Source of the DNA: Brasenia schreberi
Lineage: Eukaryota; Streptophyta; Magnoliopsida; Nymphaeales; Cabombaceae
NCBI GenBank assembly: GCA_036023115.1
Contig: JAYKKT010000061.1
Location: 13,419,501 to 13,483,500, forward strand
Length of the DNA: 64,000 nucleotides
Direction of reading: 5' to 3'
Made by a program: the position numbers and the translations under genes. The notes beneath the pieces are model-generated. The model made no database searches. It was given only the letters and a program-made list of their open reading frames with translations, and was not told the DNA's origin. Below, piece by piece: positions 12,101 through 24,100 of the stretch. How positions within the stretch are numbered: position 1 is the first letter of the stretch; each line of letters starts with the position of its first letter.

Positions 12101-15100
12101 TAAATATTATAGAGCAGCAATTAGGCCTACCATGTTTTATGGTTATGAGTGTTGGGCAGTTAATCATCATGTACAAAAGATGTCTCTGACAGAAATGAGG
12201 ATGTTGAGATGGATGAGTGGTCATACAAGAAAATACCGTATACATAATGAGGTTATTAGAAACAAATTAGGAGTGGCACCAATAGAGGATAAAATGAGAG
12301 AATATCGTTTAAGATGGTTTTGACATATAGAAAGAAGATCAAAAGAAGAACTTCTAAGAAGGTTAGAAAAACTAAATTTGGAAAGTATTAAAAGAGGTAG
12401 AGGACGACCACAAAAGTGTTGGAAAGAAACAATAAAGAATGATCTAGCTTATTGCGAGTTAACTACTAACATGGTACACGATAGGGATCTGTGGAAACAA
12501 AGAATTCATGTAGCCGACCCTGTCTAGTATGGGAAAAGGCTTAGTTGTTGTTGTTGTACATCAATGATCACCTTTAAGCGTATATTTATTTATATTAGTC
12601 ATCGTAGAGATAACAAAACATATTTAAGATCAAGTACCTTAATGTATATTTTGAAGATGATATTGTGTTAGTGGATGATTCTAAGGAAAAAGTTAATAAA
12701 AAATTAGAATTATGAAGAGAAACATAAAGGCTTCTTACTTAATAGAACAAAGACAAAATATATGAAATGTAAGTAAGTTTGATCATTTGATTACTTAAGA
12801 ATCTCACATGACATAGAAATTAAGTTTGTCACACATTGGATTCCTCATAAAGAAAGATTTAATTTTTAAATACCTAAGCTCAATTATTTAGAGTGATGAA
12901 AAAGTTGATGGAGATGTTATGCGTAGAATTAGAATTAATAGAGGTTGATTAAAATAGAAAAGTATATAAGGTATTTTATGTAACAAAAAGATATCATTAA
13001 AATTGAAAGGTAAATATTATGGAGCAACAATTAGACCCGTTATGTTTTATCTCTTAGTGTTGGATAATTAATCATCAATACATATAAAAGATGTCTATGG
13101 CATAAACGAAGATGCTGAAATGAATGTATGGTCACACAAGGAAAGACCACATAAATAATGAGGTTATTAGGAACTAATTGAGAGTGATATAAATAGATGA
13201 TAAAACGAGAGAAAATCGTTGAAGATGGTTTGGACATGTAGAAAGAAGACCAAAAGAAGCTCAAGTAAGAAGGTGCGAGAAACCATATTGTAAAAATGTT
13301 AAAAGAGGAAGAGGAAGACTACAAAAGTATTGAAAAGAAAGCTTGTGTCGAGTTAACTATTATATGGCACATGGTCAAACTCTATGGAAACACAAAATCC
13401 ATGTAGCCAACCCTATCATTATTGTAACATAGCCCTTGTATAACCTTTAAAATTTCGAGCTTTACTTATCTTCTTAATCAATTAAACCAATCTTTTTGAG
13501 CAAGTTCTTTCTTTCTTTTACATCATTTCTTGCTATCATTCCTTCTATTTTAGTTGGTGATGATTCACTGATACCAATAGAGCAACATTTCCTCCACCTC
13601 CGAATATGAAGTTTCGGCATATCTTGTTTTCCTAGCTTTCTTACCCTTTTCTCCTTTTTCTTTTGGTTTTTGTTAAGTAGCGGTATTCCTACCACTTCGA
13701 AGAAGACTTGTGTCAAATCCTATGGAGTTAAGGATTTCAAAAGCACAAAGTGGACAGTTCATAAGAGAAGACTACTGGTTTTTATGCTTCCTTCGTAGCT
13801 CAACTATTCAACTTTCCTCATGATGATATGCATGCTGACCTAATGCAAAGAAGAGGTGGCAATGGATTCTTTTCCAATGAAAACTGTTGGTTCCAATTAT
13901 TTGACAATGGAACTTCTCTTCTGGCGGAGGAAGTTGAGTTTGAAAAAACCTTATCAATGGAGACACTTGGTTTTGATTTTTTGATAAACAAGGTCCCATC
14001 GCAAATAGAGGCAACGAACTTTGGTTTATTGATGGACAAGGTATTATTGGAGGTTGTCAATTTCAGATGGTACTAACTAGTGTCATGCGTATTGCCCCAT
14101 ATCATATCATATTGTGAGGAATCATGATATGATACATGATACAATACAAGGGATGTATCATATAGTGTCTCTCTATCCGCTTGTATCGTGCCATATAGAT
14201 TGTGTCGCACGATACAGGTGCATATCACTCGTATCGTACAATACTATCGACACACCCGTAGGCTATAAAAACTTTCAAGTTTTTCCTAAAATTTTGTGTG
14301 GTTTTATGTTTTCTACCTGAGTGTTACGTTACACTGCTGCTCCTTGGAACAAGGATTAATTTGATCTCCTTCCCTTTAGCAAGAGATTCCTTGCTTTTAA
14401 GGGTGACCTCCCAAGAACAACAACAAATGCCCATGAGAATAAGGAGTTTTCAAAGTTCTCACCAATGACAAAGGCAATTTACTTCAACAACTTACCGGTT
14501 ATGATCACGTCCTACGTTAGTAGGTTGCACAACTATGTCGGACCGAGTTTGGCAACGAATGAGAAAACTAGCGGATTCACGGACGAGAAAGACAGCTCCT
14601 TGCTACTTGCCGATCAAAGCCTCCACCTTTAGGTCACAAAAATGGCAAGTGATTCACTTTCAAAGCTAGCAAAATTATAGGCAACTAGGACCTGCCAAGC
14701 AGCACCATTTGTTGTTCACAGAATTAGCAAGCTGTCCAAAAATCAAGGAAAGTTCTAAACTTTCCAAGCTCGGGACATTCACCAGAGATGGCGTATCATT
14801 TAAAGAATATTTGTTACTTCTTAAAAGTTATACTTATAATTTGAATTAATGTTCAATGAATGAATGATTACCCAAATTTTGATTTATAAGAATTGTTCTT
14901 GATTTTTACTGATTTTCTCTATTTTTCTTGATTTTTAAAATATTTTTATAAAAATTATGATACAATATGCTTGTATATTCTCATGGAGAAAAACAATATA
15001 TGTTATGATACAGTACAAACAGCACTGTTACTAACTTTTTGATGGTACGAGAGTGCATCCTCCATCATCTTTGGTCTTAGAATTGTCCTGAATCCCATAA

Positions 15101-18100
15101 ATACTTATATTCCTCGTGCTACTCGAAATGTCCATGCTCTGTTGGGGTAAGCACTTGGAGTTTGTTGAGGCTTTGGTCGAAGAGGAAATACATAGTGATT
15201 TGTTGATATTGGAGGGTGTCCGTCTGAAATTCATTGTTTCTTCGTGCTGAGGTTTTGGATGACTTTGGGATTTTAGCTATCCTTTGCAAGAACTCTAGAT
15301 ACACCTCAATACACTTGAAACTCATCATGGGAGTTTAAGCAAATTAAGGAAGTAGCTTTGGCCTACACAGTGGATTGGCTTGGGAAGTGCTATCTCTATG
15401 AGAAGATGTAGTTTACATAGGTGCTCATATCTGTGACTTATAGGCTCGTCAAAAGTTCATGGTTTCCTGACTTTCGAACATAGAGGTAATATTGTTTGAA
15501 AACCTTAGCCAATTCTCATCTCATCGACTATTAATGATTAGGCTCAATATTTAGGGAGGGTGTTTGAAGATCAGCAACACGAGAAATGGTTCATCAGTAG
15601 AGATGTTCCCAGGTGTTTGCCTTGTCAGGTAAGCGGATAGAGTGGTTAAGGGGATAGTGAAGCTGCTGATCGGGACATCTTGGGTGCTCAAACTTCATGG
15701 AACGGGTTCTCAAAAACTTTAAATAGAGGTCAGGCCTCATCTGGACATCCATCATCTTCTATTCACTCTTGAAATATTCCTCTTCTTTTGCTATTTGACT
15801 GGCATGTGGATTTTTGCCCCTGCACTCACATTCGATAATCGGTACACAACAATTTGATTTTCCTTAGTGACGGTTGTATGACCCTTACTAATTTGTGAAC
15901 CATTTTCCTTGTTCTCGATCTTTTAGCTCCTGTTTGTGAAATGTTTCAACCAAATCTCCGATATTGAAGTGCTTAGGCGAAACATGCTTGTTGTAGGCCA
16001 TGCAACTCTCTCTTTGTTTCTCTTGAGGTTTTCCAGAGGTAGGAGTCTATCTTCATCTATCAAATTGAGTTCCATGCTCATGGCCTGCATATATTTTGCA
16101 TGCTCTAAATTGTTTTGTTTTGTGACTCTTAAGGACTTGATGGCAATTTCCCTAGGCAAAACAGTGTATTCAGCATATGTTAGCTTGAACGGAGTAAAAC
16201 TTGTTCAGTAAGTCTTTGAGTTTTTGTAGGCCCACTAAACCTCATGTTTCATGCCATTGTCTTGGCTTATCCTCAACTAATTTCTTTATCATATGGATTA
16301 TCACCTTGTATGTAGCTTTGGTTTGCCCATTAGAGTGCACGTAATAAGGAGTTCAATGTATGATCTTAATTCTGTTATGAATGCTGTCCCCTCAATCTGC
16401 CATAGTGGCATGGGAATGCCGGATTTAAAATGATTTGGTTCTTTATAAACCACATTACTTCCTTTTGGTTTATCGATGTCATTGGTTGAACTCCCACCCT
16501 TTTGGTGAAGTAATCAGTATCCGCTAAGATACATGCTTGTCTTTTTGACAACAAGGTAATACTATACCTGTTAAGTCAAGTCCATCCTCTGAATAGCCAT
16601 GGTTTAATCACTGCATGCAGTCAGTGGCGGTTACCCTCTGCATGGGTGCCGTGAAGTTGGCATGCTTGGCACCCTCTAAAGATACAATTTGCGATAATGG
16701 CTGCCAACTGTATCGATGAATCATCCATTTCATATTAGGTCCTGCACGATGTGCTCAGCATACTCCTTGGTGTACTTTGTCCATTATCCGGACGGCCTCC
16801 TCACATCCTAGACAGGAGTAATCCTTTGTGTCCCCTTTTATACAATTCACCGTCAATGAGGACGACAACAAACGGTGCTTGGTCTTGAGATCTACTTTGC
16901 TTGATGGGTTGTTCAAGCATTGCATCAAGTCATCTCTCCAATTGTTGCTTATGGCTAATACATGCATAGGATTGGGGAGTTCTTGTCGGGATTTCAGACT
17001 TTGACCTATATCTGGAGGCCTATTGTACCAAATCATTGGTGGCCTCATTTGAACTCCTTAGAACGCATTCTAGAGACACATTTGTAAACTGTCTCGCCAT
17101 TTTATGATATTTCTACAATACTAGGTGATTGTATCTGTGTTCTTCTTTTAATTGATTGATGACTATTTCTGAATCTCCAATACACATACTTGGAAGCTTC
17201 CACAGACAATAACCATCTTAGCCCGATGATGATTATTAGTAAACCCAGGCTTGAGTGTCATGTAGAATTTTCCTATTTCAACTGTCAGACTTCTTAGTGT
17301 AATGCCATTTGCTGAAAAGTCCCGAATACAAGAAGAAATTGTCCCCTGGGCATTTATAATCCAGTATCAGTCCCCTACTGGACGGTGGCCGTATCGGAAG
17401 CTTGCCTGTAGCAGTCAGCTCTAAACTCTCTTTTGAGAGTGAAGCTAATTTTATTTTGTATGATTGGCTGCATCGTATCCATAGCATGAAGTTTCAGGGT
17501 TCGGATTGCTTCAGTAAGGGCAGTGCCCAGCTTCTGCCTAATGAACGGTGCCAATTCCACACTTGGATTAGCAGTTCCAGAAGTGCAAGTCATTGCAAAC
17601 ATGTTTGGATCTGCTGAACTGTCCCCTCGTCAGTAAAAGTCAGAACATTAGTATGTGTACGATTTCTGACATTTTCACTGGTTCAGACTTCAACCAGTGT
17701 CTTTTTCTTCAGGAAGTTAGATTCGCTCCAAGGAGAACTCGAAGCCAGCTTAATTCACCCTTCTTGGTGTCCCACCAGGCATGCCAGAAAATGTTATTTT
17801 GGCAAAACCTGTGAACATAAAATAAGTTGATGATGTGAGCATGCCAAGAGATGTTAGAACCAATGCCCGTAATGGGTGATGCCCTTGTCGACTATATGGA
17901 GACTACCTACAAAAAAACCGACTAGGAATTGCAAAGATCATCAGCCGTGGAGTTCAATTGACATCCTTGGGAAATAGTGGCTTACACAAGAATGGGAATT
18001 TTCATGAGAATTTGGAAAGCCGTATGTGAAAGAGATAAGATTGAACACAAAGAAGACTTTCTGTTGTTTCTACTAAGAAAGAAAATGCAATCAGGGAAAT

Positions 18101-21100
18101 ATTGAAAACAAAAAGAAAATAAACTGCGATTAGAATTAATGTGGATGCCTCCCATGTTCTTTGGTGGTTCTTTTTGTAGACATCAATGATACCGTTTTCA
18201 AAAGAAGTGTTTCCCTTTCTTAAACCAAGGTTTGCACGATTGTAGCAAGGTGTTGATGATATCCTCTTTCCGTCCCTTTTAGCAATTTTCTGATGTTGAT
18301 TTGATCTTTCTGTTCCGGCATCTTGGGGCATTCTGAGATCTTTCTTGATTCAGTCATTAAATATTAATGCTTCTATTGAATGTTGTGTCCTGTGGTTTTC
18401 TGAAGCTTCCAGGTCCGTATTTTATTCAGTGATGTAGTGCACAATTTTTCGAGTGTTAACACATGGTTAACCGGGCATTGCGGTTGCACAAAAAATGGTA
18501 ATGAAGTGGTGCTCTTTTGGTGGGATAAATGCAAATAGGGAGTTGGATTTGCTTCTTAGCTTATCGAAGAGGAGAGTTCTTTTGGTGCGTTTGTTTCACG
18601 TGCTTGTATTATGAAATGGATCCTTTTCTTAAGAAGTTAGTTTCTTCCTTCTGCCCTTTTGCTGAAAGACTAAGATGATAATTCCTAATGGTGGTGTTAG
18701 CCTGATTAACCCTGTGATTATGTGGTTGGTCACCTCTTTAATAAGGGAGTTAAATATGATAAATTTCAGTGAACTATTACAATTAAATATAATTTGATTT
18801 TTCCCTTGAAAGAAGGTGAAGCAGAGCTTTCAGCCCAGAAGCAACAAATAACCAGGAGAGGATAGAGCTTTAGATATGAATTTAGAGCCATAAATCCTGA
18901 ACCGTCTTTCTAAGATTTTAGAAAGTCTAGGCTGGTTGTAGTAAATAAATCTTCATGATGGATGGTGATTGTCCTACTGACCTCCCCATGCATATACATA
19001 TTGTGGTAAACCGTGCTACTTTATTTTCTAATCTTGTTCATACTGCATGTTGTCTACTTTTTACATGTTTAAGACATTTTCCTAGATACAGGTGCTTTCG
19101 ACATCGGACTTTTCTAATTTATCTTCGTCACCTAAAAGACTACTTATATGCTTCTTCAGGTATATGTTTATTTTGTTAATACCATTCTCTTATTTTGTTA
19201 GGTTATATTATCAACGAGTGCCAGAGGGGAAAGAATATCCCATACTTTGTAGAAGACTAGAGAGCTATGATGGTTTCACCAAAACACTTTTGGGGTACAT
19301 TAAGGGAGATCATGTAGAAGAAATATTGCTTGATTGGAACGAAATTGCTCAACAATATGGCACGTCTTCTCAAAATTTTTCTCTTGTTTTGGACAAGTAG
19401 CTTATTTTATGTCTCAAGTGTGTTTTTCTTTCTAAAGAATTAATGTTCCATTGTAAACCTAACTTGTTTAGTTTTCTTAAGATGCTAAGATGCCAACAAT
19501 ATATTCATTATTGTAATTAAAAGAAGAAACCGTATGATTATTGTGGCAAAAGTGATGTCATGTAATGTAAAGTCATTCTAGATGCTGAATGTCATCAGAG
19601 TCCCATGGTCATTCTAGATTCATAATTCGAGCAACCACTTGTTTGTGGTAAACATGTTCTTTCTTCTCATGCAGAAGCTTCATGTTGTGGTTGAATCCCT
19701 TGGATTGCCTGAAAAAGAAAAAGAAAGGCAAGGCTCATGATTTCCTAATTGAATATTTAGTTGACGTTATACATATTGAAGAATATGCTTATCTAGTGTT
19801 CTTTGTGTTAGTTTTATAATTTCTGATGTTTTTAGGTATTATTGTAATTGCTCGAAATACTAGGGCCATTTTAGTCAATTTTTATTTTACAGCTCCTTAT
19901 GTAAGGGCTGGTAGGTTGTATTAGAGGATGCGAGGCTGTGATTAAGAAAGAGAGAAAGAGGGGGGGCGGCCTCCATTGGAGGTCCGCCTCTTCCTTCGAT
20001 CTCCACATTTCTTCTTGAATGTTTGTTGATGTGTATGTTTTTTCCTTATCTGTTGCGCAACTGCATTCTCCAACATGGTATTAGAGCTATTTGATCAATG
20101 CGAGCAACTCTGCAGCGGCAACGAGAAGATTTCAGTTTCGAGCATCTTCCTTCCTGCAACATTGGATGTCAGAAAAATGGTGGTGGTTTAAGACGAGGAC
20201 AGATGTGTGACAGTCTAACTGCATCATATGCAGATGGAACCTGCCCTCTGCTCCCAAGATTAATTTCTGACAAAATAGGATAGAGACTGGAACATATAGA
20301 TGGATGGCACCTGAAGATATGTAAAGAGCTGATACGTTCCTGACTAATACAATGATGTGGCCAGGACACTGATGGCCTGCAGAAAGCACTGGAGAAAGCT
20401 GTAACAGGGAGCAAGGATTCATGGTCGGGATCTTCATCACATTCAGCAAGTGAAAGGATTCTGTTGGCACTCAGTCTTGTAGAAACTTTGATTCTTGATA
20501 TTGTTGTTGACAGTGTGGAACATGGATGAAACTCTTATATTACTAAAGTCCTTGTTGAATGGACATATGCAGAGCCTTTCAATGGTTCAAAGGACATCCA
20601 GAAAGAAATTGAACTTGGAAAGTGCTGGGAGAAGCACATTCTGCATGTTCGTGATATTTGTTTCTTTTATGAGCAGATTGATGACTTTAATGAGCCATTT
20701 CGTGACAGCTTGGCCGAGTATGATGATGGTAGGGATTTATCAGATTATGATTTCAACAGAGATGGTATTTTGAAGATCAACTCGGTGTTGGAGCATCTTT
20801 TCTCGGAAATAACAGTAGACAATATTGCGTCACTTAATATTACTTTTATAGATGATCCTTTGGTGGAAAATGGAACTCTTGGTCCCAAAATTGATGGTTC
20901 ATTTAGTACATCAAATACCTCGAAGTCACCTAGTCACAGATTTGAACATTTGCTCCATACAGTCTTATGTGAACATTCCCTGAAAATGCTTGGGATATCT
21001 ATGGATGAAAATGTGCTCAATTCTGCATAAGATGTATACTTCAAGGTTGAAGGCATGCAAACTGGCATCACCGTGAGAATGGAGAACCATTATGGAGTTC

Positions 21101-24100
21101 ATAGGATATTGGTTGTTGAGGATATACTAATTTCACTAGATGGTAGCTGCATTTATTGGAATGTGGGCTGCATTTACTGCATTTGGGCAGTAATGAGCAT
21201 GGTGGCTGCACTTATTGGAATGCGAACTGCATTTATTAGATGGGCCGTAATGGGCCTCGGAATGACTACCTATCCTGGCTCAACTTACAAAATTCAGATT
21301 CATGTTTTTCAATGTAGAAAGGAGCCTGGATTATGATGATTTAATTGCAAAGATGCTGTGGAAGTTAATGAGGACTGCTGGATCAATTAATGAGCCTGGA
21401 TATTAATTGTAGAAAGGAGCCTGGATCGTTGGTTTACAATGACAAATGATTCAAGAGGATGCTGTGGAAGTTAATGAGGACTACTGTATCAATTAATGAG
21501 CCTGGATATTAATTGTAGAAAGGAGCAATTTATTGTGCATGGAGCAGTTTGGTGGCTGCATTTATTGGATATGACTGCACATTTATTGTATATTACTGCA
21601 CTATTCGTATTCCCAAGAAACAACAGTGGAGACTTTTTCCAGGGAGTGTGAAGAGTGGGTGGCCTGATTGCCTAATTTATACTCAATAATATTATGGGCT
21701 GTATCAATGAAGAAACAAGTCACAACGGAATCCCAGGGGCTCCTATAGAAAAACACAATTGTCCACAATCAGCAGCTTTCATGCTTAAAGATATTCACTT
21801 AAGTCAATCAAAAGTAAATCTGATAGACTGCATTATACAGATTCAGATCAAGGAATGCTTGTGCGACGAGACCCAAGTTCACACAAAAGTATGATACAGA
21901 ACAGGTCAAGTACAAATTAGACCTTTTTTTTCAGCAGTGTATCCATGGATACAACAGAACTGGATTTATGATAGTTCATTACCTTGTCAAATGTCATGAT
22001 GGTGTAAATGCATTTGCCAGTGCACGTCCCCCCTGGAATATAAAGAGGGGGATTACATCGATGCATTTTATCATAAAAAAGGGAGTCAGTTGTATGCCCT
22101 CCAACTCCTGAATGGAGGAAATATGAGCCGGATCTGAATGGTGATTCCATCCCAAATAAGGATGATGATGGTGATAACAATGGCAATTCTGCTGAAGAAC
22201 AAGAGGGAGGTACTGACAACAAAGTGATGACAAATGATGATGTGTTAGGAGATGGAATATCCTATGAGCAACAACTTGAGTTGCAGAAGATCTGTTGAGT
22301 GGCACTTGGCATGCAATTTCATGTGGCAGTTTGGAAGAATGAAATAAATTGTGGCTATTAGATGACTGGGTTTGTTCATGGACTTGAATGCGTTACCTAA
22401 AGATGATGAAGAAGAGCAAATTATTGAAAGCGTGCAAGGTGAAGTCTATTATGAAGAAGAACATGCAGTCGAGGGGATCATGCTATGGTATGATGAGAAA
22501 GCCTTGCTTGATAAAGTATTAGTTGCAGACTAATGATGATTAAGTTCTGTCAGAAATAAAGCTTGTGTGGAAAAGCAACAAGAGCATTTAGTGGGCGGAC
22601 AAAGAATAAGGATGCACATGAAGTGTTTGATGAAATGCCCAAGAGAGATATTTGATTGCATATCGAGTGTTTGTGGAAATGTTTAAGAGAACTGAAAAAA
22701 AAAATTCAAGAAAAAAGTACAGAAGATTGTATGTGTTGTAGAAGAGAGGTAGCCATGTGTGGGCACCAAAGTAGAGTTGTGAGCAGATTGAAGTTTGCAG
22801 TCATGAAGACTGCTAAAATGTGTGTTGCAGCCAAAGTAGCTGCTTATGTTGTTACAGTCATGATGGCTGAGTTGATGTTATTACAGCTAGGATGGCTGAG
22901 TTTATGTTGTTACAGTCAGGATGACTGAGTTGATGTTGTTACAGCCAGGATGACTGAGTTAATGTTATTACAGCCAGGAAGGCTGAGTTGTTGTTACAGC
23001 CAGAAAGACTGAGTTTATGTTGTTACATCCAGGAAGGCTAAATTGATGTTGTTACAGTCAAGATGGTTGAGTTGATGTTATTACAACCAGGATGGCTGAG
23101 TTATTGTTGTTACAGACAGGATGACTAAGTTGTTGTTACAGCCAGGAAAGCTGAGTTTATGTTGTTATAGCAAGGAAAGCTGAGTTGATGTTGCAACCAG
23201 AGATGTTATGATCAGCCAGGAAGGCTGAGTTGAAGATGTTTCAGCCAAAGAAATTGTTGAAGATCAGATCAATGATGAAAACAGATTAAGAATGTTGTAG
23301 ACAAATATGAAGATTTTTGGCAAGTTTGGAGTTCGAAGTATCTCACTCCCAACTTGGGGGTGTGTTGAAGAATATGCTTATCTAGTGTTCTTTGTGTTAG
23401 TTTTATAATTTATGATGTTTTTAGGTATTATTGTAATTGCCCGAAATACTAGGAGCATTTTGGTAATTTTCTATACTGAGGGTATTTTGTCATTTTTCGT
23501 TTTACAGCTCCTTATATAAGGGCTGGTAGGTTGTATTAGAGGATGTGAGGCTGTGATTAAGAAAGAGAGAGAAAGAGGAGGGGCGACCTCCATTGGAGGT
23601 ATGTCCCTTCCTTCGATCTCCGTATTTTCTCTTGAATGTTTGTTGATGTGTATGTTTTTTTGTTATCTGCTGCGCAACTGCATTCTCCAACAATACAATC
23701 TCAATAGCTTATTGTATATTTGACCATTCTTAATGGCCATTGCTTCTCTTCTTGGTGTCTCTAGTAGTTCTTCATATAATATGTATCTTTCCCTACTATG
23801 CCGTACTAGGGGGTCAAATTCCTTTTTCAACCTCGGTTCCATTATCTTGCCATATTGTTGGAGCCGTATTCATTGCACTCAAGGCATTAGCCCACTTGAC
23901 AGGGCTCTCGACTGCATGTTGTAGACCGCAAGTTCGGCTCCCGGCGTCTGCATACCAGGTTTTTGCCTCCTAGTGTACAAAAAGAAAAGAAAAGGCTTTA
24001 ATGCATTCTAGTTGTCTTTGGAACGTCCCTCAGGATTCCTATGTATAAATATACTGCCGCAAATGAGCAAGGGTTCAGATTTCTGTGATTTAGAAGAGGA

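Larger units (their letters stand above)
7855..12556 (+). mobile_element. Younger 5'-truncated RTE-clade LINE, split by hAT1
   Basis: The 9-bp duplication TACATCAAT at 7846-7854 and 12557-12565 brackets it, and it ends in the family's (TTG)n tail after ..GGCTTAGTTGTTG. Without the hAT insertion it is about 1.39 kb. It starts inside the RT region (TWLTRLFNE) and continues through [22 protein letters not shown] and the C-terminal [11 protein letters not shown] block to AD-P-V. Several stops are present, including one after TLSPY. 5' truncation is normal for target-primed reverse transcription. It sits inside the older LINE. Confidence 0.85.
6563..18461 (-). mobile_element. Ty3/gypsy (Tat-like) LTR retrotransposon, decayed and disrupted
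   Basis: Two diverged long terminal repeats in the same orientation flank the segment, and both edges abut the 5-bp duplication CATGG (6558-6562 and 18462-18466). The element is on the - strand: integrase and RNase H remnants lie at 15920-17230. There is only about 1.2 kb between the presumed primer site and the integrase, so gag, protease and most of RT are deleted or unrecognisable. It was later hit by two LINEs and two hAT elements. Element class is firm from the integrase; LTR inner edges are approximate. Confidence 0.75.
6185..19201 (+). other. Intron 1 (13,017 bp) of the S9 peptidase gene
   Basis: GT at 6185 and AG at 19200-19201 with a T-rich tract before it. About 11.9 kb of it is one gypsy insertion with nested elements (6563-18461). 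Removing that leaves roughly 1.1 kb of original intron, at 6185-6557 and 18467-19201, in which I see no gene or known repeat. The short frames at 6245-6535 and 18955-19179 are unsupported. Confidence 0.85.
19774..23692 (+). mobile_element. Non-autonomous LTR retroelement carrying captured sequence
   Basis: LTRs of 302 and 330 bp are very similar, and the element is bracketed by ATACA duplications at 19769-19773 and 23693-23697. A primer site TGGTATTAGAGC follows the left LTR and a purine tract AACTTGGGGGTG precedes the right one. The 3.3-kb inside shows no gag or pol. Instead it has a 166-codon open stretch, two short acidic frames, a PPR-like scrap and a 29-bp minisatellite. This fits a LARD-type element that has picked up host transcripts; it would depend on proteins of another element. 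Confidence 0.85.

Noticed and set aside
18002..18331. 109-codon gene on the - strand
   Set aside because: It lies entirely within the gypsy LTR and is not preserved in the other LTR.
20076..20087. tRNA gene near the LTRs
   Set aside because: The tRNA-like bases are primer-binding sites only; no cloverleaf can be formed around them, and I saw no tRNA gene in the window.
22845..23250. CRISPR-like array
   Set aside because: Units are adjacent with no spacers and are imperfect; this is a minisatellite in a plant retroelement.
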